Shown one piece after another: positions 1 through 4,790 of a DNA stretch of 6,405 bases (its first letter is position 1; every line of letters begins with the position of its first letter). The position numbers and the translations under genes were made by a program. A model generated the notes under the pieces. The model was not told the origin of the DNA. It saw nothing but the letters and a program-made list of their open reading frames with translations, and did not search any database. Origin of the DNA: Nocardia sp. (GTDB lineage: Bacteria > Actinomycetota > Actinomycetes > Mycobacteriales > Mycobacteriaceae); the NCBI GenBank assembly GCA_013361595.1, contig JABFXT010000888.1, forward strand, positions 1 through 6,405, given 5' to 3'.

Positions 1-57
1 ACCCGAACAAATATTGGGATCAATGGTCGGGGCGCCAGCGCTGCCACTCGAGCCGCG

Positions 58-83
58 GGCAGCCGGATCTCCGGGGATCTGCC
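58..83 (+). promoter_or_regulatory. Leader hairpin abutting the transporter ribosome binding site
   Basis: GGCAG at 58-62 pairs with CTGCC at 79-83. Inside it CCGG at 63-66 pairs with CCGG at 71-74 around a four-base loop, leaving 75-78 as a bulge. The structure ends one base before the AGGA Shine-Dalgarno (84-87) of the transporter. It could influence translation initiation, but short GC-rich hairpins are common by chance in DNA like this. Confidence 0.3.
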
Positions 84-94
84 AGGATGACCCC

Positions 95-1390
95 ATGAGG
101 ACCACGGCCGCGCCCGGCACGATCTCCGCCGGGACTCTGGTTCTGCTGACCGCGCTGTATTTCGCCCAGGGACTGCCCTACGGGTTCTTCACCCAGGCAC
201 TACCCGTCGTACTCCGCGAATCGGGTTTCTCGCTCATCCAGATCAGTGCCACCGGAATCCTGTTCGCCCCGTGGGCCCTGAAATTCCTGTGGGCACCCTA
301 CGTCGACCACTACGGCACCCGGCGGCAGTGGCTGCTGACCCTGCAGCTCACCGCCTCGGCGGTGACGCTCGGGCTGGCCTGCCTGGACCTCTCGTCGTCG
401 CTGCGCTGGCTGCTGGTGGGGATCGCGGTGATCAACGCGGTCTCCGCCACCCAGGACATCGCCACCGACGGCCTCGCCGTTCAACTCCTCGGACCTCGGC
501 AGCGCGGCCTGGGCAACGGCATCCAGGTCGGCGCCTACCGGATCGGCATGATCGTCGGTGGCGGCGCACTCCTGTGGCTGTTCGCGCTGGCAGGGTGGCG
601 CAGCCTGTTCATCGCCATGTCGATCCTGCTGCTGGCCACCGCGATCCCGGTGTGGTGGTCACCGCGCACCCCGGTCCGCAGCACGCCGCGGGAAATTTCA
701 CCGAGCCCGGCGGGGCTGGTGCTCGGATGGTGGAAACGCCTGCGCCGGCCGGGAATGATCGCTTTCATCCTGCTCATCGGCGGCTTCAAATTCGGCGATT
801 CGATGGGCTCGGCGATGGTCGGTCCGTACATGTCCGATACCGGACTCACCCTCGGCCAGATAGCGCTGGTCAAAGGCGTGCTGTCCTCGGCGGGCGCCCT
901 CGGCGGCGCGGCGCTGGGCGGATGGCTGTGTTATCGGTACGGCCGGCGTCGTGCCCTGCTGGTCGGCGGCATCACGCAGACCGCGAGCCTTGCCCTCTAT
1001 CTCTTCTCGGCACTCGGGGTCGGCGGGTTCGAGTTGATCGTCACCGCGAGCCTCGCCGAACACATCCTCGGCGGCGCCGCGACCGTGGCGGTGTTCACCC
1101 TCATGATGGACGCCTCCGATCCCGACCACGCCGGCAGCGACTACACCCTGCTGGCCTGCGCGGTCGTGACGGTCCAGGGAATCGCCGGGTTCGCCGCGGG
1201 GACGGTCGGCGAACTGCTCGGCTATCCGGCGCTGTTCGGGACGAGCCTGGTGCTGTCGGGAATCGGTTGCGCCGCAATGATCATCGCTACGGATCGAGGG
1301 GCCGGTCCGGTGGGGGTCCGTACCGTGTGGGCGGCATCAGCTCGGACGCCGCCGCATCGCCCGGCCCCGCCTCTCGTCGGTGGTGGATGA
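95..1390 (+). CDS. Major facilitator superfamily transporter, AmpG/RhtX-FptX-like
   Basis: Predicted 431-residue inner-membrane transporter with about twelve hydrophobic segments and a basic central loop (about residues 187-220) between two six-helix halves. Helix 1 carries LYFAQGLPYGFF (21-32). The loop after helix 2 has the MFS motif-A-like APYVDHYGTRRQW (67-79), and ATQDIATDG (118-126) is the conserved helix-4 region of the AmpG-type branch. Known members import muropeptides (AmpG) or siderophores (RhtX/FptX). The wording here looks closer to RhtX/FptX, but the substrate cannot be read from sequence. I chose the ATG at 95 because AGGA at 84-87 sits 7 nt upstream and the membrane part begins soon after. 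The frame is open back to an ATG at 14, but that stretch is not transporter-like. The last ~30 residues, after the final helix, are Pro/Arg/Ala-rich, not family-like, and lie in the overlap with the converging monooxygenase gene. Confidence 0.9.
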   Translation: MRTTAAPGTISAGTLVLLTALYFAQGLPYGFFTQALPVVLRESGFSLIQISATGILFAPWALKFLWAPYVDHYGTRRQWLLTLQLTASAVTLGLACLDLSSSLRWLLVGIAVINAVSATQDIATDGLAVQLLGPRQRGLGNGIQVGAYRIGMIVGGGALLWLFALAGWRSLFIAMSILLLATAIPVWWSPRTPVRSTPREISPSPAGLVLGWWKRLRRPGMIAFILLIGGFKFGDSMGSAMVGPYMSDTGLTLGQIALVKGVLSSAGALGGAALGGWLCYRYGRRRALLVGGITQTASLALYLFSALGVGGFELIVTASLAEHILGGAATVAVFTLMMDASDPDHAGSDYTLLACAVVTVQGIAGFAAGTVGELLGYPALFGTSLVLSGIGCAAMIIATDRGAGPVGVRTVWAASARTPPHRPAPPLVGGG

Positions 1391-2615
1391 GCTCGGGCCG
1401 GGTGGCCGGTCCCGGCCGGCGCGGATAGTCGCCGACCGCCATAGCGTTGTGGACGCGAGCGCTCTTGCTGGTGAGACGCAGAAAGGCACCGCTGAGCCCG
1501 GCGGGCAGTACGGAGAGCAGGCGAGTGGCCTGGGCCAGGCCGTGGACCCCGAGCCGGGAGGTCGGTATCAGGGATTTCGCCGCGCTCAGCGCGACCGCGT
1601 GACTCGCCCGCACCTGTGCCGCCATCGCGCGCTCGTAGGCGGGAAACGCCCGCCGGACGTCGCCGCCCGCCCGGGCCAGCTCGCCGGCCAGCACATACGC
1701 GCCGACGACAGCGAGACTCGTACTGCCGCCCACGGCCGGTCCGGGGCAATACCCCGCGTCACCGACCAGCGTCACACGCCCACGTGACCAGGTGTCCATG
1801 CGGAGCTGGGTGATCGAATCGAAATAGAAGGCCGGGGTGTGGTCCAGCGCGTCCAGCCAGCGACCCACCTCGGAGCCGGTCCCACGGAACGCCGCCCGCA
1901 ACAGTTCTTTCTGACGCGGTACATCGCCCGGGTGGAAGTCGAGCACCTTTTCACTCCGGAACAGGAACAATGCGCGGGCGTCGTCGTGGTGCCGCGCGCG
2001 GTACATTCCGGCGGTGCGCCCGACGCCGGCATGGATGCGGAGCTCGCCGTCGACATCGGGGATACCGGGCAGCGTGAGCACCGCGAAGTAGGCCCCGGTG
2101 GCGGTGCTGAAACCGGGCTCGTCACCGAAGACGAGCCGGCGCACCGTGGAATGCAACCCGTCCGCCCCGACGACCAGATCGAAACGGCGCGCAACGGCGT
2201 CCTCGAACAGTACCTCGCCGGCCGGCGAGATCGCCGTGATCGAGTCGCCGAACAGGTACTCGACATCGTCGCGGGTGGCGTCGTAGTAGATCTCGCTCAG
2301 ATCGTCACGCATGATCTCGGCATGCCGATCGGGCGCGGCACCGAAAATCCTGGACAGATCCACGCGTACCGGCCGCCGCCGTCCTTCGGGGAAGAGAGCC
2401 AGCCGGGTCGTACCGGTCGTTCGCGCCTCGATATCCGGGAGCAGGCCCATTTTCTCGGAGACGGCCATCGCCGGGCGGAACAGGTCGACCGCGTGGCCGC
2501 CGGTCTTGCGCGGCCCCGGCGCACGCTCGACGATCGTGACGGAAAAGCCTTGCCGGGTAAGCCAGTACGCGAGCACGGGGCCGGCTATGCCGGCGCCGGA
2601 GATGAGAATTCGCAC
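1287..2615 (-). CDS. FAD-dependent monooxygenase (PHBH/TetX-like, FAD_binding_3 family)
   Basis: Predicted 442-residue soluble flavoprotein of the class A monooxygenases, which use FAD, NAD(P)H and O2 to hydroxylate aromatic or polyketide-like substrates. The N-terminal Rossmann motif is GAGIAG (7-12), with the ribose-binding acidic residue E30 in IVERAP. R103 in MRDDL is the expected flavin contact. The second motif is GADGLHS (150-156) and the third GDAGYCPGP (285-293), followed by the C-terminal helix SLAVVGAYVLAGEL. In the loop after the third motif the usual G-x-G-T reads G-G-S-T (S298), a mild deviation. The start is GTG at 2615 with GAGGAC 5 nt upstream (complement of 2621-2626). The last ~35 residues, after VHNAMAVGDYPRR, are Pro/Arg-rich, exceed the usual ~400-residue family length and lie over the transporter's 3' end. 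Substrate unknown. It is divergent from the hemerythrin-like gene. Confidence 0.93.
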   Translation of the reverse strand: MRILISGAGIAGPVLAYWLTRQGFSVTIVERAPGPRKTGGHAVDLFRPAMAVSEKMGLLPDIEARTTGTTRLALFPEGRRRPVRVDLSRIFGAAPDRHAEIMRDDLSEIYYDATRDDVEYLFGDSITAISPAGEVLFEDAVARRFDLVVGADGLHSTVRRLVFGDEPGFSTATGAYFAVLTLPGIPDVDGELRIHAGVGRTAGMYRARHHDDARALFLFRSEKVLDFHPGDVPRQKELLRAAFRGTGSEVGRWLDALDHTPAFYFDSITQLRMDTWSRGRVTLVGDAGYCPGPAVGGSTSLAVVGAYVLAGELARAGGDVRRAFPAYERAMAAQVRASHAVALSAAKSLIPTSRLGVHGLAQATRLLSVLPAGLSGAFLRLTSKSARVHNAMAVGDYPRRPGPATRPELIHHRREAGPGDAAASELMPPTRYGPPPDRPLDP

Positions 2616-2944
2616 GGTATGTCCTCAGTGGTTCGCGGTGGAGTCGCGGATGAGACCGGCGGCGGCACGATCCGCGACACCCACCCTGACGGGCGACGGC
2701 ATTCCACGTCTTGAACAAATGTCGGCACCGGGAGTACACACCGCGCGAGTTACACATGCCCGGTAACGATCCACACCCGTTTCCGACCCCGCCCCCGACA
2801 CCGCATGAGCGGCTCGCCGGAGCGACAGCGGCCCACCGGCACGGCGGTGCGTTATCGTCGGCTCCCTGATGGACCTGCCGATCGGCCCGAAGCAGTGGTC
2901 CCGGCGTTCGGCACCGACCCGGAGTGCGGCAACAGGGAGCAACC
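2616..2944. other. Divergent intergenic region with short repeats
   Basis: These 329 bp lie between two genes reading outward and must hold both promoters. I see the monooxygenase ribosome binding site (complement of 2621-2626) and the hemerythrin one (2934-2939). There is an inverted pair GTTAC (2749-2753) / GTAAC (2763-2767) with a 9-base spacer, and imperfect direct repeats GAGTACACA (2732-2740) and GAGTTACACA (2747-2756). A TATCGT hexamer at 2853-2858 could be a -10 box toward the hemerythrin gene, but no -35 partner is visible. Open frames here lack the coding GC pattern or a ribosome binding site. Confidence 0.5.
2732..2767. promoter_or_regulatory. Possible operator: direct and inverted short repeats
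   Basis: Direct copies GAGTACACA (2732-2740) and GAGTTACACA (2747-2756) start 15 bp apart, and the second overlaps an inverted repeat GTTAC-N9-GTAAC (2749-2767). Repeats spaced by roughly one and a half helical turns in a divergent promoter region may bind a regulator. No regulator gene lies in the window, and the arms are short enough to occur by chance. Confidence 0.22.
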
Positions 2945-3526
2945 GTGGACATCACCGACCTGATCCTCGACGACCACCATGAGCAACGGCGACTCTTCGC
3001 GATCCTGGAGCAGATAGATCGCGGCGATACCGCTGTACTGTCCGCGATCTGGGGCAGGCTCGCCGCCTTCCTGGAACTGCACGCGCAGGCGGAAGAGGAG
3101 ATCTTCTATCCGGCACTGCTACAGGTCGGAATCGCGGCCCGCCGGGCCGCCGGCGTGGAGGCGGAGACACTCGACGCGGTACACGACCACAACGAGATCA
3201 GGGATGCTGTGGCCGAGGTGGCCCGCCACCGGGTCGGCACCGAAGACTGGTATGCCGCGGTCGCCGCCGCGAACACTGCCAACAGCGACCATATGGCCGA
3301 GGAAGAACGGGAAGGCCTCACCGACTTCCGCCGCCTGGCGAAGCTGCCCCGCCGGCATCAGCTCGCCGTCGCCTTCGCCGCGTACGAGGCACGTAACTAT
3401 GCCGGGGTCCGACCGGTCGACAAGGATCCCGCCGGTTACATCCGCGCCACCGAGGAAAAGCTGCGGAGCACCACCCGTGGATCTTTGAGCGTCGGAACCC
3501 TGAAACGGACCCGGGACTTCATCTGA
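2945..3526 (+). CDS. Hemerythrin-like HHE cation-binding domain protein
   Basis: Predicted 193-residue cytoplasmic four-helix-bundle protein likely to hold a di-iron centre. The expected ligand pattern is present: H11/H12 with E13 in DDHHEQ, H46 and E50 in ELHAQAEEE, H80/H82 in VHDHNE, and H116 and E120 in SDHMAEEE. Relatives sense or scavenge O2, NO or peroxide, or store oxygen or iron; which applies here is not visible. The GTG at 2945 is preferred over the in-frame GTG at 2924 because AGGGAG (2934-2939) lies 5 nt upstream and the protein then starts MDITDLI just before the first ligand. After the bundle comes a ~58-residue extension (about 135-193) ending in GSLSVGTLKR and RDFI. I loosely recall similar S-L-x-x-G-x-L-K tails in actinobacterial HHE proteins. 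It is divergent from a flavin monooxygenase, so both may answer to redox or oxygen status, which is inference. Confidence 0.9.
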   Translation: MDITDLILDDHHEQRRLFAILEQIDRGDTAVLSAIWGRLAAFLELHAQAEEEIFYPALLQVGIAARRAAGVEAETLDAVHDHNEIRDAVAEVARHRVGTEDWYAAVAAANTANSDHMAEEEREGLTDFRRLAKLPRRHQLAVAFAAYEARNYAGVRPVDKDPAGYIRATEEKLRSTTRGSLSVGTLKRTRDFI

Positions 3527-3531
3527 TCGGA

Positions 3532-3550
3532 TGCCGGCTGCGCGCCGGTA
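3532..3550 (+). terminator. Candidate terminator hairpin after the hemerythrin-like gene
   Basis: TGCCGGC (3532-3538) pairs with GCCGGTA (3544-3550) around a five-base loop: seven pairs, one of them G-T. It begins 6 nt after the stop at 3524-3526. No T-tract follows, which is common for actinobacterial terminators but makes the call weaker. Confidence 0.4.
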
Positions 3551-3583
3551 CGAAAGATGCGAGTAACAACCGCGGGCCGTATG

Positions 3584-3605
3584 CGATGTTTTCCGTACAG
3601 CATCG
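3584..3605 (+). promoter_or_regulatory. Small hairpin in the leader of the secreted-protein gene
   Basis: CGATGTT (3584-3590) can pair with AGCATCG (3599-3605), with one G-T pair and an 8-base loop. It ends 4 nt before the AGGAGG ribosome binding site at 3610-3615. It could be chance. No clear -10/-35 pair is visible in the 95-bp gap 3527-3621. Confidence 0.2.
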
Positions 3606-3621
3606 ATTCAGGAGGTTCGAA

Positions 3622-3939
3622 ATGCGATCTGCGAAAAGGCTTGCAGCCGGTGCCGCCGTTGTCACCGCAACCGCGGCCGCTGCACTCGCGGGTGGTGGCG
3701 TGGCCCAGGCCGACGTTCCGGTGTGGCAGGCCAACTGTCACGTCTACAACGTCTTCAACACCGGCGGAATGGCCAATTGTGAATTGCCCACCTGGCACCA
3801 GGTGAAACTCACCTGCGTTGCGTGGCCCGTTCCGTTCACCTACTGGAAATACGGTCCGGTGCAGTATGGTCAGAACCAGTCCTGGGCCAGTTGTGATTCG
3901 TTCAACGCGATGGTGCGCGTGGAGGTCATCCAGGCATAG
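3622..3939 (+). CDS. Small secreted protein with four cysteines, function unknown
   Basis: Predicted 105-residue preprotein. It has a basic start (R2, K5, R6), an Ala/Val-rich hydrophobic core (about 8-28) and a signal-peptidase-I-type AQA|D site after residue 30, giving a mature chain of about 75 residues. The mature part has exactly four cysteines (C39, C53, C65, C91), likely two disulfides, and is rich in aromatics (five Trp, several Tyr). Examples are NCHVYNVF, ANCELPTW, LTCVAWP and WASCDSF. The ATG at 3622 is chosen because AGGAGG (3610-3615) lies 6 nt upstream; an in-frame ATG at 3586 would add 12 residues ahead of the signal peptide without a ribosome binding site. About 72% of codons end in G/C (29 of 105 end in A/T by hand count), lower than the monooxygenases. 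I do not recognise the family. The form suggests a compact extracellular domain that could bind a wall component, inhibit something or adhere. Confidence 0.85.
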   Translation: MRSAKRLAAGAAVVTATAAAALAGGGVAQADVPVWQANCHVYNVFNTGGMANCELPTWHQVKLTCVAWPVPFTYWKYGPVQYGQNQSWASCDSFNAMVRVEVIQA

Positions 3940-3940
3940 G

Positions 3941-3968
3941 GCGCGCTCGGCCGATCGGCCCGGCGCGT
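3941..3968 (+). terminator. Strong hairpin terminator after the secreted-protein gene
   Basis: The stem starts 2 nt after the TAG at 3937-3939. GCGCGC (3941-3946) pairs with GCGCGT (3963-3968), then comes a T-G pair, one C/C mismatch, and the perfect palindrome GGCCGATCGGCC (3949-3960), which folds as a GGCC stem around a GATC loop. There is no T-tract, only a TCTC stretch from 3971. Its placement and stability make transcription termination the best reading. Confidence 0.65.
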
Positions 3969-4028
3969 GCTCTCAAATACGTAGGAACCCTGCGGGGATA
4001 CGAACTTACACACGCCGAGGAGTTCGTC

Positions 4029-4490
4029 ATGCCGTACACAGTGGATTTCGATACCGTATCGACCGCCGGGCTGGAATCGTCTCCGGTCGCCGGAGCACTG
4101 GCCGGGCTACGGGCGAACGAAGCCCGGTACTTTCGCAACAAATACGGCCATGTATTCACCGTCGAACCCGCGAAAAACGCGGAGTCGACCATCGACCGGG
4201 TGAGTCGCATTCTCGACGAAGAACGCGGTATCGTTATTCGCTCCCGCCCACTGGAGGCAACGGATTTCCAAGTGGAAGACATTCGTTTCTCCTATGTCTT
4301 CTACGAAAGCGGTCTATCGATCAACGTGATGTATTCGGTCGACAGCGCCGGCAAACGCGCGGTCGGCTTCAAACTCTCCGAAGGAATGGAAGTCCCCACC
4401 GAACTGGACTCCTTCAAGTTCGCACGACAGAAGTCGAAGCTGGCGGGGACCATCCGCGGCTCCTACTTCGTCATCAAGAACCAGTACTGA
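4029..4490 (+). CDS. Conserved-looking hypothetical protein, 153 residues, no recognised domain
   Basis: The start is ATG 4029 with GAGGAG (4017-4022) 6 nt upstream, so expression as its own unit is well supported. The protein has no signal peptide and no membrane segment. It has no cysteine and no tryptophan, and it looks mixed alpha/beta. A charged N-terminal half (ANEARYFRNKYGHVFTVEP, then a helix-like STIDRVSRILDEERG) is followed by alternating hydrophobic strand-like stretches (IRFSYVFYES, LSINVMYSV, RAVGFKLSEG, GSYFVIKNQY). That pattern suggests a small beta-sheet or barrel fold. By hand count 43 of 153 codons end in A/T (about 72% GC3), lower than the flanking monooxygenases, a hint of different ancestry or weak codon selection. 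It follows a strong hairpin terminator, so it likely has its own promoter in 3969-4016, but no convincing one is visible. I do not recognise the family and assign no function. Confidence 0.85.
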   Translation: MPYTVDFDTVSTAGLESSPVAGALAGLRANEARYFRNKYGHVFTVEPAKNAESTIDRVSRILDEERGIVIRSRPLEATDFQVEDIRFSYVFYESGLSINVMYSVDSAGKRAVGFKLSEGMEVPTELDSFKFARQKSKLAGTIRGSYFVIKNQY

Positions 4491-4595
4491 CCGCCGACGA
4501 CTCCCCAACTACCGTCCTCCCTGCCACCGGCCGGAACCCGCACCGATGAATTCCGGGCGGCTCCCCCGTCGGCACCTCTGGATGACCCACAGGCG

Positions 4596-4623
4596 CGGGC
4601 CGCACCGGGACTGCCCCGGCCCG
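4596..4623 (+). promoter_or_regulatory. Hairpin in the leader of the small ORF/monooxygenase operon
   Basis: CGGGCCG (4596-4602) is perfectly complementary to CGGCCCG (4617-4623). An overlapping alternative stem, CCGGG (4605-4609) with CCCGG (4615-4619), would exclude part of it. The structure lies 10 nt before the AGGGAGG ribosome binding site (4633-4639). It may be a leader structure of this operon or a distant terminator for the preceding gene. The GC-rich background makes chance plausible. Confidence 0.28.
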
Positions 4624-4646
4624 GGAGAACACAGGGAGGCACTCGG

Positions 4647-4790
4647 ATGCGTGAGTCGATACCGGGCTCGAACGTCTCGCTCGGCGGCGAAAGCGCCGAT
4701 ATGGACAACCGGATCCCGGCCGCCGGGCCGATCGCCGACGGCCCCGGACCGGGGCAGCCGAGCCGGAGCGATGAGCAGGTGGCGCGGTGA
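4647..4790 (+). CDS. Small 47-residue ORF translationally coupled to the downstream monooxygenase
   Basis: The ATG at 4647 has an excellent Shine-Dalgarno AGGGAGG (4633-4639) 7 nt upstream. The frame runs 47 codons to TGA at 4788-4790, which overlaps the GTG start of the monooxygenase (4787-4789) in a GTGA arrangement typical of translational coupling. By hand count G+C at codon positions 1/2/3 is about 72/60/87%, the pattern of real genes in high-GC actinomycetes. The product begins MRESIPGSNV, passes through IPAAGPIADGPGPGQPSR and ends DEQVAR. It is Gly/Pro/Ser/Asp-rich, has no Cys, Lys, Trp, Phe, Tyr, His or Thr, no signal peptide and no hydrophobic stretch, so it is probably disordered. 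It may be a leader peptide that opens translation of the monooxygenase, a small partner protein, or a remnant of a larger gene. I recognise no homologue. Confidence 0.6.
   Translation: MRESIPGSNVSLGGESADMDNRIPAAGPIADGPGPGQPSRSDEQVAR

Noticed and set aside
1..20. Imperfect palindrome around CCCGAACAAATATTGGG at the left edge
   Set aside because: Only about five pairs including a G-T pair, and it is cut by the window edge; not supportable as an operator.
271..1428. 385-codon + frame inside the transporter gene
   Set aside because: Arg/Pro/Gly-rich frame-shifted shadow of the transporter, whose own frame shows clear membrane helices and MFS motifs.
1839..2714. 291-codon + frame antisense to the first monooxygenase
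   Set aside because: Shadow of the high-GC3 monooxygenase gene; low-complexity translation with no family features.
2625..2942. 105-codon - strand frame filling the divergent intergenic region
   Set aside because: Arg/Ala/Gly-rich translation with no recognisable domain. It would also place a gene between the monooxygenase and its own promoter; typical chance frame in GC-rich DNA.
2805..2963. 52-codon + frame (ATG 2805) overlapping the start of the hemerythrin-like gene
   Set aside because: No ribosome binding site, and codon-position G+C is flat (about 71/67/73% by hand count), so there is no coding signal.
3586..3621. Upstream ATG start at 3586 for the secreted protein
   Set aside because: It would put 12 residues ahead of a well-formed signal peptide and has no ribosome binding site, while ATG 3622 has AGGAGG at ideal spacing.
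3969..4028. ECF-sigma-like -35 element GGAACC (3984-3989) upstream of the orphan gene
   Set aside because: No matching -10 element (such as CGTT or GTC) at 16-18 bp spacing; a six-base match alone is weak.
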